Source: Ectobius pallidus
Taxonomy: Eukaryota > Arthropoda > Insecta > Blattodea > Ectobiidae
Reading direction: 5' to 3'
DNA: 64,000 nt
Assembly (NCBI GenBank): GCA_964059195.1
Contig: CAXKWD010000009.1
Span: 89,687,432 to 89,751,431, forward strand
In this document: positions 12,222-24,179 of the stretch, in pieces
Numbering within the stretch: position 1 is the stretch's first letter
Layout of the letters: each line of letters begins with the position of its first letter
Position numbers and translations under genes: made by a program
The notes under the pieces: generated by a model
What the model saw: the letters and a program-made list of their open reading frames with translations, nothing else
Told to the model about the DNA's origin: nothing
Database searches by the model: none

Positions 12222-12493
12222 ATGGCAATGTTCTGTGCTCTGCGACTGAAGTGGTGTGTCCTTCAGGATCATCTGGCACACACAGTGTGTGTCTGTAAAT
12301 ACCATCAAAACGAGAAGCTCATGATTGGAGCCAAGCTCAATATAAATTACAGAGACTTGATGGAATTTCTTGTGTGTGACGTTGAGAATGAATGTTGTAT
12401 ACTGGACAAGTGTTCAGAATGTCCTGGATCAAAAGACTTCTCGAATTTCTCATGAACGAAATTGACAATTTACCGGAGAAAGTAGCTTTCAAG
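12222..12493 (+). pseudogene. Unclassified transposon protein, upstream fragment
   Basis: An open stretch starts MAMFCALRLKWCVLQDH and contains several Cys pairs (CCILDKCSECPGS), possibly a zinc-binding module. A stop at 12456 is followed in frame by NEIDNLPEKVAFKQ. The insertion at 12499 then cuts the gene, and it resumes at 14701. The Cys-rich segment precedes the QWVQTDR region, the order expected in this protein type. Confidence 0.5.
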
Positions 12494-13288
12494 CAGTGCA
12501 CAGTGGTCCAAAACCCGAATCTAGCGGGACAAAATTATATTATGTTTTGAAACTATACCCTTACACTTAATATACACATACAATGCAAAGAAACATACTT
12601 AAACAAATAAATTTGCTGCATAAATATATTAATATACATTTATACCTATAGGCCTATACATACGCACACATTACACGCGTATATAAATACATGAAATATA
12701 CATACATACAAGCATACATACATAAGTAAACGCGCACATATATACATAATATAATGTTCATTTCAAAATTCTAGTCATCATCATCATTATTTTCTTCTTT
12801 ATTTTGTACGTCTGGATAATCTAACGGGACAGAATTATTTGCATCTTGAATATACATATACACATACACAGAACACAGAATGTACCACATTTGTACAAAC
12901 GAATTTATTATGTCAAACAGTGGATAGAAACTCAATTAACTATATGCAGACAGATCTTTACTTCCTCGGTTCCAGCAAACATTTGCCCTATTTCAGTTAC
13001 AGCACAAATAAACTGTTTGCGGATTAGGGAACAATGCTAATGTATTCGTTTGTAGAAAACGATGGTAAAGGAAAAAATCTTCAACTTTAGATAAAAACAC
13101 ACATACACACATAGGCCTACATACATAGCCTATATACACACATACATATAGGCCTATATATATATACGAATACAATGTGTTATGATACCATATTATAAGA
13201 TTACAGTTCTGTTTTCAAAATTTTAATCGTAATCATCATCATCTTTTTCTTCGCCATTTTCTTCATAATCTTCATCACCACCTTATTC

Positions 13289-13333
13289 TTATTCTTCTTC
13301 TTCTTCTTCTTCATCATCATCATCATCGACTTC
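13289..13333. repeat. CTT/ATC trinucleotide tract
   Basis: Consecutive CTT then ATC repeats. On the minus strand they read as an acidic Glu/Asp stretch next to the transposase relic. Confidence 0.7.
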
Positions 13334-13364
13334 TTCTAGAGGTGACGAAATTTTCTTCTGTTCA

Positions 13365-13860
13365 TTATTTCTGTGGCGTTTGATTAGATGTGGTTCTTTT
13401 AAGTGCTGTCGAACTTCCAAGGGTAGACAATTTCTTCGTCTGGGGCAAGGGGCGTATATTTGATATCAAAGGATCTGAAGTGATGAGCAGTAGATTAAGA
13501 ACACTACCTTCAGACAATAATTTTCTCAGTCTTCCAACATTTGATGAAGATGAAGCATTCAGTGAATGAAATTTCATAACACTTTCCGGGAATATTAGTT
13601 CAGAATTTAACCATTTTGTATATTTAACCACAAATGTATCATGTTTTCTACCACACTGTTTCCTGCGTTTCCGGAAATCAGATTTAAACAATATTAGCAC
13701 TTTTTAAATTTCATTTAAGGCAATAGTATTGCAGTCCCGCAATTCAAAATTTGCTTTCACGTAATTACACAATTCTTGCATAATTAATTTGTTCTTCCTG
13801 AATAATTCCATGCGGGTCATAACCCGTAATTTACTTCTAGTGTGTGACATTCTACTTTTT
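13365..13860 (-). pseudogene. N-terminal transposase relic in the nested CACAGTGG element
   Basis: On the minus strand, pieces such as SHTRSKLRVMTRMELFRKNK and, after an in-frame stop, RKRRKQCGRKHDTFVVKYTKW are basic and look like a DNA-binding N-terminus. The continuation FPESVMKFHSLNASSSSNVG is Ser-rich. Further left, CTT and ATC repeats (13290-13330) encode an acidic Asp/Glu run. No catalytic domain remains. Confidence 0.5.
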
Positions 13861-14695
13861 TGGATCCCTTGTTTTCCCTAAAATATAAAAATAAAGTATA
13901 TCTAAAAAGACTGTAGAATATTTTCATAAGTTTTATGAAAATTAACTAATTACATATGTTCAAAGTATTTTTAATTTGTTAAAATTAATTGAATACTTTC
14001 ATTTATTTAAAATTACTCAAATAAATATCTTATTACCCTTTAGGTATTATTTATTGATGGTTCTATTGATTCAGTGCAGCCTACTGATCGAAATCCCAAA
14101 TTTTACTAATAAACATATTCTGCAAGAAGCAATTTTATTTCTTGGATTCTTGGAAAGAAATATATTTTTCAGAAAAAGGCGCAACTTGCGCACTTTGCGG
14201 TTCAAAGCAACTTATAGCCCATGAATTGAACTATGATCTGGTGAATTTTCAAAGTGCTATTCAGATATATATTTTTTATAAGTCAATTTAAAGTTTTTGG
14301 AAAAAAATAAATTAACTTTTTTATCTTTAAAGAATACAAACTAATATGACGGACATACAAATATGTATATATGTATACTTGTTATACCAAAAAGTTCCAC
14401 ATACTTTGGATTAAATTATCCGGTAGTAATAAATTCCTCCACTAGTTCACACTTGCTTCCAGCCACTAACAAACCTTACTGAGAAATAAACCGTCTGATG
14501 CCTGACGCAAAATCGGCAAACCTTCATTCAACTTTGGGGATGTGTCATGCTGTCATAAATCAAAGTACCTTTATTTAAAGGTTCATTCCTGATAACGGGA
14601 TATGTTTTCAGTATTATCAGACTGTTGTTGCATAATTTTACAAGGGTGACCAAAATGAGTTTTGTCCCGCTAGATTCGCGTTTTGGACCACTGTG

Positions 14696-15330
14696 CAGTG
14701 GGTGCAAACTGACAGAGCAGACCTTATCACCAGACTACTACCAAATGATGAGTTTCTAAATCTTCTTGTGGAAGAGATAGCAAAACTAAAATCTCACTCA
14801 TTCATTTCAAAAGTTCAATCTAATCATTTAAAAGAACTTGAAGATAATCTCGGAGACAGTGAATGTTTGGTCATTGGTGATTTTTCAGAAAACTTAAGGT
14901 CAAATTTGCTGTAAAAGCATTTGTGTGATAAGTGACTACTTCATTCATGACACCTCTACAAAAGTTTCTTATCAATGAAGTGAAGAATGTTTTACCCGAA
15001 GTCAAGAGAATGATGTAAGTTACTTGAGCGATTATTATGTCCCAACATAACAATGATTTTCACTTGATAGCTGAATGGAATCTTTTTGCAACATCCCATG
15101 GGAAGAACTCTTATGATGGAATAGGTGGTACCACTAAAAGGGAAGTAACTATAGCCAGCATTCAAAGACCTTGCAATGACCAAATTCTTACTTCAGAAGA
15201 CTTGTTCAAATACTGCAACGAAGAAAGTAACCAGAATAAAATATATTTTTGTCTCTGCCAAAGAAATTAAACAAACTGATGTTAAACTAACAAAAAGACT
15301 TGAACTTTGCTTCCTGTGACAGGAACAAGA
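14696..15330 (+). pseudogene. Unclassified transposon protein, downstream fragments
   Basis: After the nested insertion, coding resumes as QWVQTDRADLITRLLPNDEF, then KLKSHSFISKVQSNHLKELE and ECLVIGDFSENL, in one frame to a stop near 14912. After stops and a frame change it continues as AEWNLFATSHGKNSYDGIGG and then TKREVTIASIQ (15070-15165). These motifs (WV.TDR, SHSFI..QS, DFSEN, EWNFFATSHGK..DG.GG..KR) occur together in an uncharacterised protein repeated in insect and Hydra genomes. The DGIGG segment may be near a catalytic site, but this is unproven. Confidence 0.55.
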
Positions 15331-15582
15331 GGGTATCATCGATTCGGTCCTATGAGTGACAATCAAATCAGATGTTACACCATGTCAACATATAAAGAAT
15401 TTTATGAGTACAAAACTTCAATTTGTGTTTACTAACACATCTTCGCTTATAAACATGGACTATGTTGCATTCATTTATGAAGATCAGTGGTAGCTGGGCA
15501 TAATCAAAGACAAGAGCGATCAAAATAATGATTTACTACATTTTTTCATGTACCTGCTGCAAAAACTGCCTTCCACATATCC

Positions 15583-15707
<125 letters not shown>

Positions 15708-16371
15708 GCTGTGGGTTCCAGTAACTAAAGTTGTAAGGAAGATTACCCCTACAGAACTAACAACAGTTTCAGGCAGAACACATAGCATAACAATAAAACT
15801 ACGCACTGAAATTTCAACACTTTGAGAAAATTATAAATTTGTCATGCTAACTGATGAAATGTACATATACAACTTCTTTGTGTAACAAACTTAGGTTCAA
15901 TAAAATTTTGTATTTTAAATTACAATGTGGATTTTTACTAATAATTACCGTTAAATGTTGTGTGCATACAATGCAATTTTTTGTTAACTTTGATGCCCAG
16001 TAACTCTGAATCCAGTTGAGTCTCAGTCACCAATTTTTTATCACATCTTTATATTGCATTAATTTCATAATTTTTCACTCAGTCCCTTTTGAGATATTCT
16101 AGTTCAAATATTGCCAAAATATGCTTTTGGGCATTTTTGAAACTTCTAATAAATCTATAGAAGAAAAAAATTAAAGGTGAGAATTTGTTGCTTTTAATAA
16201 TTTTGCAGCACTATAACTCCCATTTTAAGTTAATTTTCAATTTGTAGTTGAGAATTTTTTCTTCACTTTCCTCACTGATTAGGTAATATTATGTTAGAAC
16301 AAAAAATCTAGAGCATATCATTCTGATAATTTTTGTTTTTATTTTGTCTTGTTATCTATAAAATTAACATA

Positions 16372-17132
16372 CAGTCGGTCAAATAAAAAACGTTGGGCGT
16401 TATTTTATAAAGTATCACGAACGAGCATATGCGCATGTACAGGAAGACTTAAGGTTAGGTTCACAGATGCCTCTTGTCTATCCATGTATTTTCTTGATTA
16501 TTTAGTCAGTTTTGTTCCAAAACAAACATGTATAGAAGGCTGTGGCTATATGCCTCAAATCCGCCATATTCTTGGTTGCAAATTCTTATAATATTAATAA
16601 TTGATAAATTCGCAAGGAATATGATTATTCAAGGAGCATTTTTTAAAGATTTTATTTTATAACACCGGTATTTGTAGTGCAAAATCAATAACTTACGTTC
16701 AACTTTTGCAACCATCTAGCATCGAAATACGCGGCCGGCCAGATCCCTGTTTAAACTTCCGGTCGCATTATAGTGAAGTTCCCACCTCCGAGCTGCTCTT
16801 TCATAAATATGGAACCTTCTCGTTGCTTCAGAGGCCGAAAAATGCAGGTCAATTACAGCCCTAACTACACTTTCTCCCACTTTAGCAATTGTATGTGGCG
16901 ATGACACAAAGCAAAATGAATTATGACAATACATTAAGTTGAATATCGTGTGTTGCGCTTTTGGCGTTCAATTTTTTCCCCTAGTTCTTCATTTTTTCCC
17001 TCCTGTCGCATATCCTCATATGTTCCGAGAATGGCCTGTATTTTATGTTTTTATAGGAAACTTGTGAACTAATGCGTGAAAACTTTAATTTTAACTGCAT
17101 ACGAGTCCCGACGTTTTTTATTTGACCGACTG
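16372..17132 (-). mobile_element. Deleted mariner-like element (family M1), copy 1
   Basis: TIRs CAGTCGGTCAAATAAAAAAC face each other and are flanked by TA (16370-16371 and 17133-17134). The uninterrupted left arm of the host transposon shows the empty site. A second copy lies at 48490-49258 in the opposite orientation. Only the transposase N-terminus survives. Confidence 0.9.
16716..16934 (-). pseudogene. Mariner/Tc1-type transposase N-terminal helix-turn-helix fragment
   Basis: The 72-codon minus-strand ORF contains VGESVVRAVIDLHFSASEAT followed by RRFHIYERAARRWELHYNAT, a paired-like helix-turn-helix, then GSLNRDLAGR, the linker usual before the second DNA-binding half. It stops before any catalytic residue. 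Confidence 0.65.
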
Positions 17133-17575
17133 TACATTTGTGTAAAACATGTTTTCGGCTGAAAAACGGTTGCGGAGCAAACTTAAAATGGCCGCCAAAA
17201 AAGTATGAGCCTGAAATTTTTCTTACCATAGTTTTGAACTCGCCTAGTACTGGGGAATAACTGGTGAAAAAATTAGGAAAATAAAAAATGTCGAGCAACA
17301 AGGTCTGGTTCATTTCTAATGGATTGACACTTCTTTAAAATCGGTGTATGGAGGGTCATTTCCTAAAATCGCATGTAATATTACATCAGTCTGCAAGTTC
17401 GACATGTTGGGTACCAATACTTTGGAAATGGCGTGAAGAGACTCAGGTAGCGAGGCAGAGGAAATGGCAGAACATGTCTGTCTCTCCATAGGATCATGCT
17501 AGATTTGGCAGCATGCACAGGATGTTATACTTGCCCTGTAGCTTCGTCCCCAATACTGCCTATCCTGTTTAAATA

Positions 17576-18214
17576 CCATATTTTACGGACTATAAGATGC
17601 ACCTTGATTTTAGGATGGAAATTTAAAGGAAAAGAAATTTAATGTGAGTCTAAACGAAATTTGAAGGGAATAATATAATTAATTGCATAAACAAATTATA
17701 ACCTTACACAATGGAATCAGTGTAAATCTCTTCTAACTTAAAACCTGCATTGTACGGAAATCTGTACAGGTGGCATCGTGTAAATTTTAACAATCGAACT
17801 GATTTCTCATGAAAGACTGAAAATACTTTTATACCCTCTAACCCTCAATTCAGCATAACATAAGTGTAACGGGACAAGGCTGTTTAGAAGTCATCGCCTT
17901 CATTTAAACCACCCGGTGGAGACAACTCTTTTCGTATAAAAGAACTCAACATTCCTTTCTTTTCACATTGTATACCTGACGCCCAGCTACCCTCATTTTA
18001 CGATTCTGACACGTGCAGTGATGTATAGACTGTGCTAAAATTTACAACTAACGTATCTTTATACTTTACAGCACCTTTTTTATGATTATGGTATTACCAG
18101 CAATATTTACCATAATTTTAATTTTTTTAGTGTACTTCGAACCATTAGACACACCCTACTTTCAAGGCTCTGTTTCGAGGTAAAAAAGTGCATCTTATGG
18201 TGCGTAAAATACGG
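17576..18214. mobile_element. TA-flanked MITE (family P1), copy 1
   Basis: The left end CCATATTTTACGGACTATAA pairs with the right end, complement CCGTATTTTACGCACCATAA. TA flanks both ends (17574-17575 and 18215-18216). A partial copy lies at 30884-31421. There is no coding capacity. The ends resemble pogo/Tigger-derived MITEs. Confidence 0.8.
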
Positions 18215-18841
18215 TACTCATATAAATGTATTGATACATACTTGAGTGGTTTCAAGCTAGTATTCCATAATCAGATATTTATCCAAGTTTTTACACATAG
18301 ATCAAAAGCTGTAACCTCACTGACTGCCGTACAGAAACTTTAATCTATAGAACAAACAATTTATGAGGAAACTATGGAGTAGCATGAGCCAACAGACGAA
18401 TCTCTCCCCTAATGTAGAATGAATGGTCAACACCAAAATAAGGCTACCAGACCCATTCATCTTAGCATTATCAAACATTTTATAAACATATTTTATGTAT
18501 TAACATTAAACAGGGTTACCACTCAACTTCACTATTATAATTATAATAGTTTACGCTAATACAGAATATGTTTCACAGACTTCTTTTATCTGCATCATCA
18601 GCTGAGATCAACTGCTAAATTTGTTTGAAGACTAGTAGTTGTCTCTGCTAGGCATGTTAATTTAGCAATGAGGTTGTTGTCCTTTGAAATCTGAAAAATT
18701 TATCAAGTTATTTCTTTTTCCCTGAATGAAGACTTCCTGACAAAAAGGTCTTCATTTCTGTGAAACAACTGACATAACATTATTTTCCTACCATTGTTTT
18801 TTCCTTTCCTATTTCCTTGTTTCTCCTTTCATGACCTGAAG
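18215..18841. other. Intronic stretch with no recognisable feature
   Basis: AT-rich sequence without supported features. The last ~70 bp belong to the block duplicated at 23790-23855. Confidence 0.45.
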
Positions 18842-18928
18842 ACTTGTCCGTTCAAAAGTGGTGCCTGGTTCCATTCCTATAATGTGAACTCAAGACCCCG
18901 AAATCCTCTACAGGAATTCAATTATCAG
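18842..18928 (+). CDS. Candidate 87-nt exon, copy 1 of a diverged pair
   Basis: A pyrimidine-rich tract ending TGAAG precedes 29 open codons, and CAG|gtattt follows, so the unit is phase 0-0. The translation contains SYNVNSRPRNPLQEFNYQ. A second unit of the same length and frame lies at 23856-23942, and flanking sequence is also related, so a block of ~300 bp was duplicated. The C-terminal halves keep SYN, RNPL, E, N and Q while other positions have changed. It may be an alternative exon of the LOTUS gene, an exon of a nested gene, or part of an old repeat. It would fall between HPE and DVHV of a LOTUS-like unit, so constitutive inclusion is doubtful. Confidence 0.35.
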
Positions 18929-19812
18929 GTATTTATTTCTTACTTCTACTTCTATAGTGATTCCTATTGTTTTCAAAATTTTAAATGTAAATGTAGGATT
19001 ACTGCCTAACTTTTTCTCATGCAGATTTGTTGCTAAGAGAAAAAAGACATAGGTTAGGGAACATTTTGAGTGCCAAAGAAATCCCTAGGGTCAGTAGTGG
19101 TCTCTGAGATGACCTCATTTCACTCACATGAAAACTGATACCTGATCTGCAAAATCTACTGAGTTAACATAATTTTTACTGACTGGAAAATTTAAAATTC
19201 TAGTGGCAAACTGAGGGTACAAGTTGCATTCGATTGACCTTAGTTTGGTTAATTTTTCAACTGGAGGAAGGAAAAAGGGAGCAATTTGTGATCACCAAGA
19301 CAAGGATCTGTTATGTATTTATTCATGCTAGAATACCAGATAAACCTAGGTCTACCAAGGGAATTTGCACTTTACCTGATGAGTTTGGGTACCATGAATT
19401 ATAAGCAAAATTTCCTTCTTTTCAGTCTTTATCTGGGAAAAGTGCGATCTACACTCATGCATCTAGGTAAAGCTGGTTTCTTGTTTTGTTGGTGGTCTGG
19501 ATATGCACATTATGGTTAGGTTAGGATAACTCCAAGTGTCATTCGTCGCATCCTGTTAAAAAAAGTAGCCTTACTAAATAGCATTTAAAGTTATTATAAT
19601 TCCAATAATAGTAATTTGAAAGTGTTGTTTGTTTGAAATTCGTCTTTACCCAGTAGACATTGTGGAAAGCTAGAAATGTATATTTTAATCCAACTTCACT
19701 CACTTCTTTTGGATAATGCGCACTTTACTAGGTTTATCCAATTTCAAGCTCTACGTATTTTTAATTTAGCAGTTGTAATATCTTTTCAAATCATAATGTT
19801 TGTTGTGGTTAT

Positions 19813-19983
19813 GCACCGACCGTCTTTACCCCTAGGATTGCTCCTGGTACTCATTTCTGTTAGAGGCTGAACCAGAAAGATTAGGCCAATTGAAAAACTC
19901 CAACAACCTCATCGGGAATCAAACTCGCAACATTCCGGTTTGTAGTGCAGCGCCTCAACCACTATAATACGCCGAACCACCAT
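19813..19983 (-). repeat. tRNA-derived SINE (family S3), truncated copy
   Basis: It matches the head half of the full SINE at 53242-53546. On the minus strand it reads from the tRNA-like head to GGAGCAATCC, with several substitutions including a damaged A box. The tail is missing. Confidence 0.8.
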
Positions 19984-20221
19984 GCTAAATAGGACTTGTT
20001 AAAATTGTGAAGTGTCTGTTTAGTTCATACAGTAGACTCCCTCTAATCCGGCCACCCCGGGACCGGACCCGCGACCGGATTAAAAAATGCCAGACCATCC
20101 GGCGGTCTTTTAAACGTGTAAAGTATAACCTATTAAAGCAAAAATCAACTTTTAAGATGGTTTTGTCAATTTTTTAAAGAGTACTTACCCAAAAATTAAA
20201 ATATAAAATATAGCATCACAA

Positions 20222-21535
20222 TTACAATTTCAAAATTAAAAGAAATCTGTTATTTTCTTCCGCTTTTTTAGCTGAACTGTTTTTTGAAAGCATAATCATC
20301 GCTAGTTCCAGTGCTGCCCTCCCTTCAGCATGAGTCAAAATTTCCTTGCCATTTCCCGCTTCACTGTCACTTTCGTCATCGTCCTGACGAAGGACTTCTT
20401 CGACTATTTCGTCGTCGTTCAAGATCTCATTAACTAGTTCATCATCTGTTTGTGAAATCCATCCCACAATGTCGTCTTCAACAAGATTAGCTGAATTAGG
20501 TAGTTTTTGTAAATCCTTTATAAGGGACTGGTTATCATCAGGTTCAGTGGCATGAAGATATGAGTCTCTTGCTTTTGGGTTATCTTCTTTGCTCTTCTCG
20601 GCGTGTTCTTCGACATCCGGCCACACCTTTCTCCAGGACTTAGTAAATGTAGATGATGGGATTTCATCATACGACTTAGCCGCTATATAAATAACATCCT
20701 TAATGTTAATTGCCTTAAGGGTCTGAATGAGACCTGCACTGTCCTCACCGTCCATTTTATCCAGAATTTCAGAAAGAATCTTCCTGCGGTACTTTCTTTT
20801 GAAACATTCAATGACGCCTTGGTCCATAGGTTGTGAGATACTTGTGACATTAGGTGGCATATACAAAAGTTTGACGTCACTGTAACCTTCACATTCGAGA
20901 TCTTCGGCGGGATGAGCAGGGGCATTATCAAGCACGAGAAGTGCTTTTACCGGCAATTTCAAAGAGGTTAAATGTTCTTTTACCCTTGGAACGAATTGGG
21001 TCACAAACCACTCCTTAAACAAATACGACTCCATCCAGACAGACTTTTGTGACCTGTAATACACTGGAAGGGAAGACATGTTTAAGTTCTTAAATGCTCT
21101 AGGTTTGGCCGACTTCCCAATCACGAATAGAGGCATCTTGTGTGTCCCTGTTGCATTTGAGCATAAAGCGAAAGTAATCCTTTCTTTATTGGCTTTAAAG
21201 CCTGATGCAGACTTTTCTTGAGCAGTGGCAAAGGTTTTTTGAGGCAAAAGTTTATAGTTAAGTCCCGTCACATCGATATTATACACTTGTTCTGGGGTTA
21301 GTTTTTCATGATCAGTGATATGCTTCAATTTTGCCGAAAAATCACTAGCTGCCGGTTGCTCTGCTGAGAGTTTCTCTCCACACACTCCATGGCGTTTTTT
21401 CCATCTCGTTAGCCACCCATCACTTGCCGAGAAGTTTCCTTTTTCCCCCAGTTTCGCATGAAGAATAATCGCCTTTTCTTTTAAAATGGGCCCATTTATT
21501 GAAGTCCCTCTTCTACGCTCCTGCATGAACCACAT
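20222..21535 (-). pseudogene. Tigger/Jerky-type DDD transposase, main part
   Basis: 437 codons on the minus strand; the natural frame extends further upstream through KHELVDDVLWMWF. The order is the rest of a CENP-B-type DNA-binding domain (SASDGWLTRWKKRHG at ~36-50), then a DDE_1 domain with candidate acidic residues at D88 (YNIDVTGL), D203 (VLDNAPAHP) and D238 (SQPMDQGVI). The last two are 35 residues apart, as in pogo-group enzymes. The first motif has Val where Glu is usual (DETG). The C-terminus is acidic. It catalyses TA-targeted cut-and-paste. A single-base indel in an A7 run (T run 21569-21575) separates it from the N-terminal part, so it is probably dead unless that is an assembly error. 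Confidence 0.9.
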
Positions 21536-21563
21536 CCATAATACATCATCAACAAGTTCGTGC

Positions 21564-21788
21564 TTAGATTTTTTTCAAGGTAGATCGAGTAGAAAGGACC
21601 TTTTCTGTTTCAATTTGTGTACAAAAAGCCTCGATCGATTTTCTGTTTCGACGCCAGTCATTGACAGTACTTTTTCCTACATTAAAATCCCTACAAATAC
21701 CTTGCACTGATTCACCCTTATCTAGACATTGTAAAATATTAAGTCTGTCTTGCATGTTTACAGTTGTATGCTTTTGTTTTTCACTCAT
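21564..21788 (-). pseudogene. Tigger/Jerky-type transposase, N-terminal part before the frameshift
   Basis: 74 codons start MSEKQKHTTVNMQDRLNILQ and include GICRDFNVGKSTVNDWRRNR, a classic CENP-B/psq helix-turn-helix. The frame ends KKI-stop at an A7 homopolymer. A one-base change there joins it to the 437-codon ORF. The ATG at 21788 is the first in the element and is a sensible start. Confidence 0.9.
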
Positions 21789-22214
21789 TTTTAGAACATT
21801 TTTGTAACTACACTAACAGACAAGACACACTATAAAAATTAAACTCACAGTAAGATACTAACAGCACGAGAGTAAAATTCACGTCTGAAATGAACGCAAT
21901 CGTCAAGTGAACTGATGTGATTTGTTTACACTTAAGACTGAAAACTAAACAGACATATTTATTCAAGACAAAGGCTCCACGCAAGATTAAGTAACCTTTG
22001 ACAACGGCTTCACAAAAGGATCAATAAACAGTGGTGAGTGCTGCCCAATCTATTTATAATACATCACATTCCTCACCATAAGAAGAATGTCATTCAGTAA
22101 TAGAATGTTTATTCTAGTCGATTACTGCCGTGAGAAACCCTTCCGCACGCAGATGACTCATTCCAAGAAGTCGGCCGGATCATCCGGCGGCCAGACTAGA
22201 GGGAGTCAACTGTA

Positions 22215-23785
22215 GCAAAAGAACAATCCACATAGCTTCTCATCTGTCCACTCTTTTATCATAGGTAATCCCATGAGAATTTAATAGTTTATCGATAGAT
22301 TCGCGACTGCACAGCAAGAGCAAATTTATCTGATGAAACTTCTAAACTCAAATTGGATTTATTAAGACTATTCCATGTATAAAAACGTAACGGATTATAC
22401 AAATAATAATTACTTTTGTGCTTTGTTATATAACAACAAAACTAACAGCTGTAAGATCACTGAATCGATCACAGCATAATGTGAATCAACATCCATGAGT
22501 CAATCCGAGTTACCATGCACCAATGCACCAATGGTGCATATAAGACATAGTTAACCTAATTCAGGTAAACTAACAGCAGAAGAGAAAAAAGCACTTGAAC
22601 TGGCTTGCACTGAATCAAAACTATGTTTTTAATCAATGTACATTTATATTATTTCAATTTCCAAACAGTTATGTTGTATAAAATAATGTGTTTTCATTCT
22701 GATCAGAGACATCATGTGACGTGTTAATCACCATGTGTTGATGCATTATATGTCCAGTAACGAGCTGGTTTTATCAGGTAAAATTGCATCCATGCGATCC
22801 GAGGAAGGTTATTATAATTATAAGATAAACAATTGTGATTGGTCTTTATCCGAGGAATTGCTAAACGTTATTGGTCAATATCAAACATGTGGCATATGAG
22901 TGGAATAGTCGCTATGAAACTTACAGTTAGGCTTGTTACATATGCCAGTTGATTTTCACCTCCCAGTGAGGCAGTACCAATAATACTGATAAAGGAGATG
23001 TGTTGTGTTGTGTTCATCCTCTAATCCTAAATCTCTTAATGCTGCTTTTGCATTATTAGCAATCTGTTGTAGATGCACTTTGAAGTTCTTATAATATCTT
23101 CTATAGCAAGTTTCAAGTACACCTTGCACAAGATTTTATCTCTTTAGACCATCCCAACTTAAAAAAGAGTTGCCTTGTTTCTTTACATGTTAAAAGGGGT
23201 GCACTGATGCCAAATCTACTCACAAATTGGTCAATATCAAACTCGCGGCATATGAGTGGAAAATTCATATCTAATCATAGCTGCTGTAAAAATATTTCCA
23301 ATTCAGTTGTCAAGAGTTGGCATGAACCGTTGCAATGCCATCAGATTGTGTTTGAAATCATATACCCTATATAACAATTAAAAAATTGATTAATGAAACT
23401 GTATCCATTTCAATGTGCTTAGCTTGTAAGTTTAATTTTATATACCCGAATTTAACATTTATTTTCTTTTGATTTATATCAGTTTACTTTGTATTCAAAC
23501 TACAGTCCTAACATACCTTAGGGTGAAATAGGATTTGTTTACTTGAAGAGTAAAAAACTAATGTAAGCATTTCATATGTGACTGTATAAATGTCTATAAG
23601 AGTGTTTTAATTGCTTAGCTAATTCAGTTTCCTTGGGTGCCTGTTAAAATGGCCCAAGGTTTTTTCACAGGGTTTACTAGTTGAAAAACATAATGTTAAG
23701 TTAGAATTTCATGGAGGAAAGCGAGCTGCTAGTAGGCATTTCTTTGAACTGCTAGTCTCACATCATTCCTAAGTACATAGTTTCC
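22215..23785. other. Intronic stretch with no recognisable feature
   Basis: AT-rich sequence with no gene, RNA gene or paired termini that I can support. Confidence 0.45.
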
Positions 23786-23855
23786 TAACCTTACATTATT
23801 TTCCTTACCTTGTTTTCCTTTCCTGTTGCCTTGTTTCTCCTTTCATGTTCTGAAG

Positions 23856-23942
23856 AACTTTCCACAACAAATGGGTTTCTCAGAGCCTTCCTACAATGGG
23901 TACCCAACACGTCGAAATCCTCTGAGGGAATTGAATTGGCAG
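23856..23942 (+). CDS. Candidate 87-nt exon, copy 2 of a diverged pair
   Basis: Like 18842-18928, this unit has a long pyrimidine tract ending TGAAG, 29 open codons and CAG|gtattt, phase 0-0. Its translation contains SYNGYPTRRNPLRELNWQ. Thirteen of 29 residues match copy 1, three of them through synonymous third-base changes. The flanks differ by insertions and deletions but the exon length does not, which argues mildly for coding constraint. No domain is recognised. The same alternatives apply as for copy 1. Confidence 0.35.
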
Positions 23943-24179
23943 GTATTTAAACCGTATTTTTTCTTCTATAAGTATTGTAAAGTAATGTAAGTATAAGATT
24001 ATGTACTTAGCTCTTCCTAATGCAGATTTTTTTCTGAGAGAAAAATAGGTCTATATTTTGTAACAAGTTCAGTGCCAGAGAAATTTTACTGAAGTGTTTC
24101 ATAAAGCTTTCATAACCATAAACCTAGTCTTAAACTTATTTTTACTCCTGTAATTTACCTCAAGAAACTCATTATTGTA

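Larger units (their letters stand above)
12499..14695 (-). mobile_element. DNA transposon nested in the long-TIR element, CACAGTGG ends
   Basis: The ends CACAGTGGTCCAAAACCCGA and (complement) CACAGTGGTCCAAAACGCGA are inverted repeats of ~36 bp. CAGTG lies outside both (12494-12498 and 14696-14700), a 5-bp target duplication. CACAGTGG ends recall CMC/Chapaev elements, but a 5-bp duplication is not what I expect there, so the superfamily is open. It carries a partial minus-strand coding relic and (CA)n/(TA)n-rich tracts. Confidence 0.8.
20030..22212 (-). mobile_element. Near-complete Tigger/pogo-type transposon
   Basis: The 2183-bp element has ends CAGTAGACTCCCTCTAATCC and (complement) CAGTTGACTCCCTCTAGTCT, each flanked by TA (20028-20029 and 22213-22214). 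It encodes a transposase on the minus strand that is open except for one frameshift. It is the best-preserved transposon in the window, so it was probably active relatively recently. Confidence 0.95.
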
